A stretch of 9,435 nt of DNA, from the NCBI GenBank assembly GCA_036505275.1, contig DASXTS010000125.1, positions 1 through 9,435 of the forward strand, read 5' to 3'. Position numbers and translations under genes: made by a program. This DNA is from DASXTS01 sp036505275. GTDB lineage: Bacteria; Actinomycetota; Actinomycetes; Mycobacteriales; Pseudonocardiaceae. The notes beneath the pieces were generated by a model. It did no database searches, was not told the origin of the DNA, and was given only the letters and a program-made list of their open reading frames with translations. This document shows, piece by piece, positions 5,837-9,435 of this stretch. The stretch's first letter is position 1; the number at the start of each line of letters is the position of its first letter.

Positions 5837-6297
5837 ATGCCGCGGGCTCGGGATTTCCTGGAGCGGTTGCGTCCGGTCGGCGCGCCGGGCGCGGCCGGTC
5901 CGGCCGGGGTGCCTGCCGACCGGAGTGCCGAGATCGCGGCCGAGCTGGAGCCGGTTTTCGCGGCCCTGGCCGACGTCGAGGTGGAGCTGCGGCGGGAGCG
6001 CGACACCGGCGAGGCGGAGGCGGCGCGGCGCCGCCGCCGGGCGGCGGAGCGATCGGTGGAGATTCTGGCCGAGGCCCGCCGCGCGGCGGAATCCGAACGG
6101 CCGCGGTCGCGGCGAGGCTGCGGGACCAGGCGGACGTAGCGGCCGCGGACGCCCAGGCGGCGGCGGAACGGGAGGCCGCCCTGATCCGCGAGCGCGTTGC
6201 GCAGCGACTGCCGGCCCTCGTCGCCACCGTGGTCGATCGGGTACGGACGGACCTGCTCGACATCGCGGCCACGGCCGGGACCGGCGGCGACTCGTGA
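5837..6297 (+). CDS. V/A-type ATPase peripheral-stalk subunit (G/H-like coiled coil), frameshifted
   Basis: This is the first gene of the rotary ATPase operon. The N-terminal frame starts at ATG 5837, with GGAGGAGG at 5822-5829 as ribosome binding site. It reads MPRARDFLERLRP, then a Pro/Gly-rich stretch, then a long Ala/Glu/Arg heptad-like helix (AAELEPVFAALADVEVELRR, AAERSVEILAEARRAAESE). At about 6095-6103 it must shift frame and continues as RTAAVAARLRDQADVAAADA to the TGA at 6295-6297. The whole is about 153 residues of mostly coiled coil, as expected of the subunit that pairs with E to form the peripheral stalk. Low-complexity composition makes the subunit letter an inference from gene order. 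One missing base explains the break, and the downstream frame is clean, which suggests sequence error. It overlaps the next gene by 4 nt (GTGA). Confidence 0.7.
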
Positions 6298-7186
6298 CCG
6301 CCCAGTGGGTTGCCGGCAGCGTCCGGGCCAGGGCCATGGCCCGGCGCCGGCTGGGTGCGGCCAGAGTGCGGGCGTTCATGGCCAGTGCGTCGCTGCAGGA
6401 CGCGCTGACCACGCTGGTCAACCAGCCGTACGGCAAGGACCTGCGGCCGGACCAGTCGCTGCCCGAAGCGCAGCGCGTCATCGGCGACACCCTGCTGTGG
6501 AACCTGCGGGTGCTCGCCGGCTGGCTGCCGCCGCGCGGCGCGGAGCAGCTTCGGGTGCTCGCCGGCTGGTTCGAGATCGCCAACGTGGACGAGCAGCTGC
6601 GCCGGTTCGCCGGCGAGCCGGCCGACCCGCCGTATCGGCTTGGCCGGCTGGCCACCGCATGGCCGAGGCTGGCGGCCACCGCCTCACCGGCCGAGATCCG
6701 TAGCGTGCTGGCCACGTTGGCCTGGGGGGATCCCGGCGGCGAAAGCCCGCGCCTGATCGCCCTGGGCATGCACCTGGCCTGGGCACGGCGGGTGGCCGCG
6801 ACGATCCGGCCGGCGGCCGGCTGGGTCGCGGGAGCGGTCGCCCTGCTGGTGGCCGTGGAGCTGTTCGTCGCGGATCGTCGGCCGCCGGAGGCCGCCGCGG
6901 AGGCCGCGGCGAGCCTGCTGGGGCCGGCACCCGGACGCTCGGGGCCGACGCCCGGTGGGCCATGAGCGGCGTGCAGGAACCTCGCGACCTCTGGCGGGCA
7001 GAGGCGGCTTGGTGGGCGCGGCTGCACAGGGACGGGAGCGGCTTGGTCGCCGGGTCCCGGTTCGGGCCGGATCCGGTCATCGGCTCGTGCGCGCTGCTGG
7101 CCGCCGACGCCTGGCGGGTCACCGCGGCGCTGGAGCTGGTCGCCCGCGGCCAGGGACAGCCGGAGTTGCGCCACGTCCTGGCGTGA
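6294..7186 (+). CDS. V/A-type ATPase subunit C (V0D/AC39 family), frameshifted
   Basis: It starts with GTG at 6294, overlapping the previous stop. The first frame gives about 209 residues with AC39-like, Arg-rich helices: VRARAMARRRLGAARVRAF, SLPEAQRVIGDTLLWNLRVL and LRVLAGWFEIANVDEQLRRF. This frame stops at 6963-6965. The reading one base over continues with TLGADARWAMSGVQEPRDLW, RAEAAWWARL and ADAWRVTAALELVARG to the TGA at 7184-7186. Joined, they make about 297 residues, close to the usual size of the central-shaft socket that couples the rotor to the membrane ring. The join lies at about 6911-6935. The ATGA overlap at 6962-6965 could be mistaken for a separate 74-residue gene, but homology-like sequence extends before that ATG. 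A one-base indel is the simpler reading. Confidence 0.78.
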
Positions 7187-7187
7187 T

Positions 7188-8637
7188 GTGGTGACCCCGG
7201 TGCCGATGACCAGGATCGCTCTGGTCGCACCGTCGGCGGCGCTGCGTGACACGCTGGTCCGGGTGGCCGGCGCGGGCGTGGTGGATATCGATCGGGTCAC
7301 TTCGCCGGCGGACGCCGTTCCCGGCCCGGCGGCGCAGCGGCTGCAGCGGCTGCACGCCCCGGCGGCGCCGAGTCCCCTGCTCACGGCGGAGGTCCCGGGA
7401 CCTGGACGCGATAGAGCGGGCCGGCCTGACCGACCTGCTGGCCGGGGAGGCGGAGCTGGAGGCGTACCAGGCGGACGCGGTCGTCCGCGGCAGCGTCGCC
7501 GCGCTGGTCGGGTGGATGCCCTCGACGCAGCTGCCCACGCTCGCCGCCCGGCTGTCCGGCGTGGGTGGCGGGGTCGTGCCGCTGCCATCACCACCGGGTG
7601 TCGAGCCGCCGACGGCGCTGCGCCAGGCCGGCGCGGGCGGCGCCTTCAGCCCGTTGGTGCAGACCTACGCCACCGTGCCCTACCGGGATGTGGACCCTAC
7701 CGTGCTCGCCGGTCTGGCGTATGTGGTCATGTTCGGGGTGATGTTCGCCGACGCCGGGCACGGCGCCCTGCTGCTGCTCGCCGCGCTGCTGCTGCGCCTC
7801 GGCCGGCCGCGCCGGCTCCACCGTCTGCGGCCGCGGTGGCCGTTCCTGGCCGGTGCCGGGCTCGCGAGCATGGTCGTGGGGATCGCCTATGGCGAGTTCT
7901 TCGGACCGACCGGCGTGCTGCGGCCCGCCTGGATGTCGCCGCTGGACCGGCCGATCCCGCTGCTGATCGCCGGGATCAGCCTGGGTGCCGTGCTGCTGGC
8001 CTGCGCGTACGCGCTAGGGACGGTCAACCGGGTACGGGAGGGCGGCTGGTCCTTCGCGCTGTACGCGCCGACCGGCATCGCCGGGGCGCTGCTGTTCCTG
8101 GCCGGCGGGATGATCGCTAGCGGCGTCTACTTCGGCCTGGCCTGGCTCACCGCGTGCGGGCTGGCCGCCGGTGTGGTCGCGCTGGTGTTGGCCTTCACCG
8201 GGCTGTTCGCCGGCGCCGGCGGGGGCGGCGCCGGGATCGTGCAGGCCGCGATCGAGCTGTTCGACCTGGTGCTGCGGCTCGGCTCCAATCTCGCCTCCTT
8301 CGCCCGGCTCGCCGCGTTCGGCCTGACCCACGCGGCGCTCGGATGGGTGGTGTGGCTGGGCACCACGGCCCTGTGGGGGCTCGGCGGGGCCGCGACCGTC
8401 GCGGCGGTGCTGGTGTTCGCCGTCGGCAACGCCTTGGCCTTCGGGCTGGAGGCGCTGGTGGCCGGGGTCCAGGCGCTGCGGCTGGAGTACTACGAGCTGT
8501 TCTCCCGAGTGTTCCACCAAGAGGGCCGGCCGTTCCGGCCGTGGCACGTGCCCACCGCAACCCACCCGTTCACCGACTTCGCCACCGACTGGGCCGCCAA
8601 ACCCGCCGCCGGGCTTGCTACCGAACGCGCCATATAG
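7188..8637 (+). CDS. V/A-type ATPase subunit I (a-subunit, 116-kDa family), frameshifted
   Basis: This is the membrane stator subunit that forms the proton half-channels. The N-terminal frame (GTG 7188 or 7191, GTG 7200 or ATG 7206) gives MTRIALVAPSAALRDTLVRV and AGVVDIDRV. At about 7391-7397 (GTCCCGGGACC) one extra C breaks it; reading GTCCGGGAC gives EVRDLDAIERAG and continues. The membrane part has the family signature SPLVQTYATVPYRDVDPT with FGVMFADAGHG, about seven hydrophobic helices, the channel helix RLGSNLASFARLAAFGLTHA with its essential-type Arg, and the last helix ALRLEYYELFSRVF followed by EGRPFRPW. The total of about 483 residues is short for the family (often 600 or more), because the cytosolic arm before SPLVQTY is only about 157 residues. 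It ends with TAG at 8635-8637 and is followed 8 bp later by K. The start codon is uncertain. Confidence 0.85.
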
Positions 8638-8645
8638 GAGGAGAA

Positions 8646-9083
8646 ATGAATCTGTGGCTGGTTGCCCTGCCCGTAGTGGCGGCGGGGATGGCACTGGTCG
8701 CCGTGCTCTCCCGGGCCCGCCGCCGCGGCGCGTTGCGGATGCTGCTGGTGGGCAACCTGGGCCTGCTTCTCGCGGGCGCGGCGGTGGCATTGGTCGCGTT
8801 CGCCCACCCGGCTGCGGGCGACCCGGCGACAGCCACCGCGACCGTTGCCCAGGCCGCGGCAGAAACGCAGGCCAACGGCGCCGCCCTGATCGGGGCCGCC
8901 ATCGCCGTGGCCGGCTCGTCGATCGGCGCGGCGATAGCCGTGGCGTACACCGGCGCCGCCGCGCTCGCGGCAATGAGCGAGCGTCCCGAGCTGTTCGGAC
9001 GGGCCATGGTCATCGTGGGCCTGGCGGAGGGCATCGCCATCTACGGCCTGGTCGTCGCGATAATCCTCATCGGACGGGCCTGA
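8646..9083 (+). CDS. V/A-type ATPase subunit K (c-ring proteolipid)
   Basis: This intact 145-residue protein has four hydrophobic segments, about residues 3-21, 33-53, 79-103 and 118-143. The last two form the c-ring hairpin, with GAAIAVAGSSIGAAIAVAYT and, after SERPELFGRAM, IVGLAEGIAIYGLVVAIIL. E128 is the ion-carrying carboxylate. The first two helices, split by a basic loop (SRARRRGALR) and followed by an Ala/Thr-rich segment, carry no carboxylate and are not a second ion-binding hairpin. The helix opposite E128 has GAAIA rather than a Gln-containing sodium-site pattern, which favours protons as the coupling ion. AGGAGGAG at 8636-8643 is an excellent ribosome binding site, as expected for the subunit needed in many copies. 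F follows after 5 bp. Confidence 0.92.
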   Translation: MNLWLVALPVVAAGMALVAVLSRARRRGALRMLLVGNLGLLLAGAAVALVAFAHPAAGDPATATATVAQAAAETQANGAALIGAAIAVAGSSIGAAIAVAYTGAAALAAMSERPELFGRAMVIVGLAEGIAIYGLVVAIILIGRA

Positions 9084-9088
9084 CGGTC

Positions 9089-9316
9089 ATGACCACGGTC
9101 GCGGCGATCGGCGAGCGGACCAGGGTGGATGGGTTCGCCCTTGCCGGCGTGCTCGTTCAGGTGGCCGACGCCGCCGCCGAGGTGCGGACCGCGTGGCAGG
9201 CCCTGCCCTCGGACGTCGCCGTCGTGCTGCTCACTCCATCGGCCGCGGCCGTCCTCGATGCCGAATGCGCCGCGACCTGGCCGATGACGGTGGTGCTGCC
9301 GGTGGTGTTGCCGTGA
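9089..9316 (+). CDS. V/A-type ATPase subunit F
   Basis: This 75-residue protein has the F-subunit fold pattern: IGERTRVDGFALAGV at the start, an AAAEVRTAWQALPSDVAVVL helix-strand and LTPSAAAVL, ending on the strand TWPMTVVLPVVLP. It forms the central shaft with D and is a regulatory rotor element. It is at the short end of the family (about 75-105 residues); the extra C-terminal helix is missing. The ATG at 9089 follows the K stop after 5 bp with no strong Shine-Dalgarno, so translation is probably coupled. It overlaps E by 4 nt (GTGA at 9313-9316). Confidence 0.85.
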   Translation: MTTVAAIGERTRVDGFALAGVLVQVADAAAEVRTAWQALPSDVAVVLLTPSAAAVLDAECAATWPMTVVLPVVLP

Positions 9317-9435
9317 CCTACGACCCCGCGATGGCCGCCGCCCTCGAGCCGGTGCGCCGAGCCCTGCGCTCGGCGGCGACGGCCGAGACCGGCCGCTTGC
9401 TCGCCGCCGCGGACGCCGAGGCCGCGGAGGAGATC
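9313..9435 (+). CDS. V/A-type ATPase subunit E, N-terminal part (runs off the window)
   Basis: The GTG at 9313 overlaps the F stop. The 41 visible residues begin MTYDPAMAAALEPVRRALRS and continue as an Ala/Glu/Arg helix (GRLLAAADAEAAEEI), as expected for the peripheral-stalk E subunit, which starts with a long coiled coil. Assignment rests mainly on position after F and on this helix; the diagnostic globular C-terminal domain is outside. The catalytic A and B and shaft D genes should follow. Confidence 0.65.
   Translation, partial: MTYDPAMAAALEPVRRALRSAATAETGRLLAAADAEAAEEI

Noticed and set aside
5832..6965. A 377-residue plus-strand frame starting at TTG 5832
   Set aside because: Its first 150 residues are out-of-frame shadow of the G/H gene; only the part from GTG 6294 is subunit C.
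5672..7594. 640-residue open frame on the minus strand across the ATPase genes
   Set aside because: It is an Arg/Pro/Ser-rich low-complexity shadow of GC-rich coding DNA, antisense to G/H, C and I, with no family motif.

Overview
The base composition (very GC-rich, strongly third-position GC coding), the GTG starts and the gene families point to a high-GC actinobacterium. No rRNA, tRNA, phage, transposase or CRISPR signal is visible, and the genus cannot be fixed from the window.

Layout. (1) 73-1267, minus: an integral-membrane acyltransferase of family 3 with one frameshift. (2) 1268-1654: a regulatory gap with a perfect 14-bp palindrome, GGGACCAAGGTCCC, closely resembling the DosR/DevR dormancy box, plus a second degenerate box and a 20-bp dyad ahead of the next gene. 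(3) 1655-3291, plus: a tandem-domain universal stress protein, a small membrane protein (probably frameshifted) and a one-helix SHOCT protein. (4) 3295-4309: a gene graveyard holding the middle of a beta-CASP metallo-beta-lactamase RNase (minus) and a flavodoxin-like C-terminus (plus). (5) 4310-5002, minus: an intact CBS-CBS-BON protein with two box-like sites upstream. (6) 5003-5836: a flavoprotein oxidoreductase remnant, a 22-bp inverted repeat with a 156-bp interior, and another pair of box-like sites. (7) 5837 to the right edge, plus: the first part of a V/A-type rotary ATPase operon, in the order peripheral-stalk coiled coil (G/H), C (AC39), I (a), K (c-ring), F, E. The E gene runs off the window; the A, B and D genes are expected beyond it.

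How it may fit together. USP, CBS-domain, flavodoxin/oxidoreductase and RNase genes resemble the hypoxia/nitric-oxide dormancy (DosR) set of actinobacteria. Box-like sites lie upstream of the acyltransferase, the USP, the CBS-BON gene and the V/A-ATPase operon, and three of the four occur as pairs spaced exactly 22 bp centre to centre (two helical turns). The working hypothesis is a dormancy island that includes a second rotary ATPase, alongside the F-type enzyme expected elsewhere in the genome. The first site is strong; the others are degenerate and need a matrix scan.

Caution. Five otherwise well-conserved reading frames (acyltransferase, small membrane protein, ATPase G/H, C and I) each carry what looks like one single-base indel. 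Clean coding on both sides suggests sequence or assembly error rather than decay for most of these, whereas the metallo-beta-lactamase, flavodoxin and oxidoreductase remnants look truly degraded.
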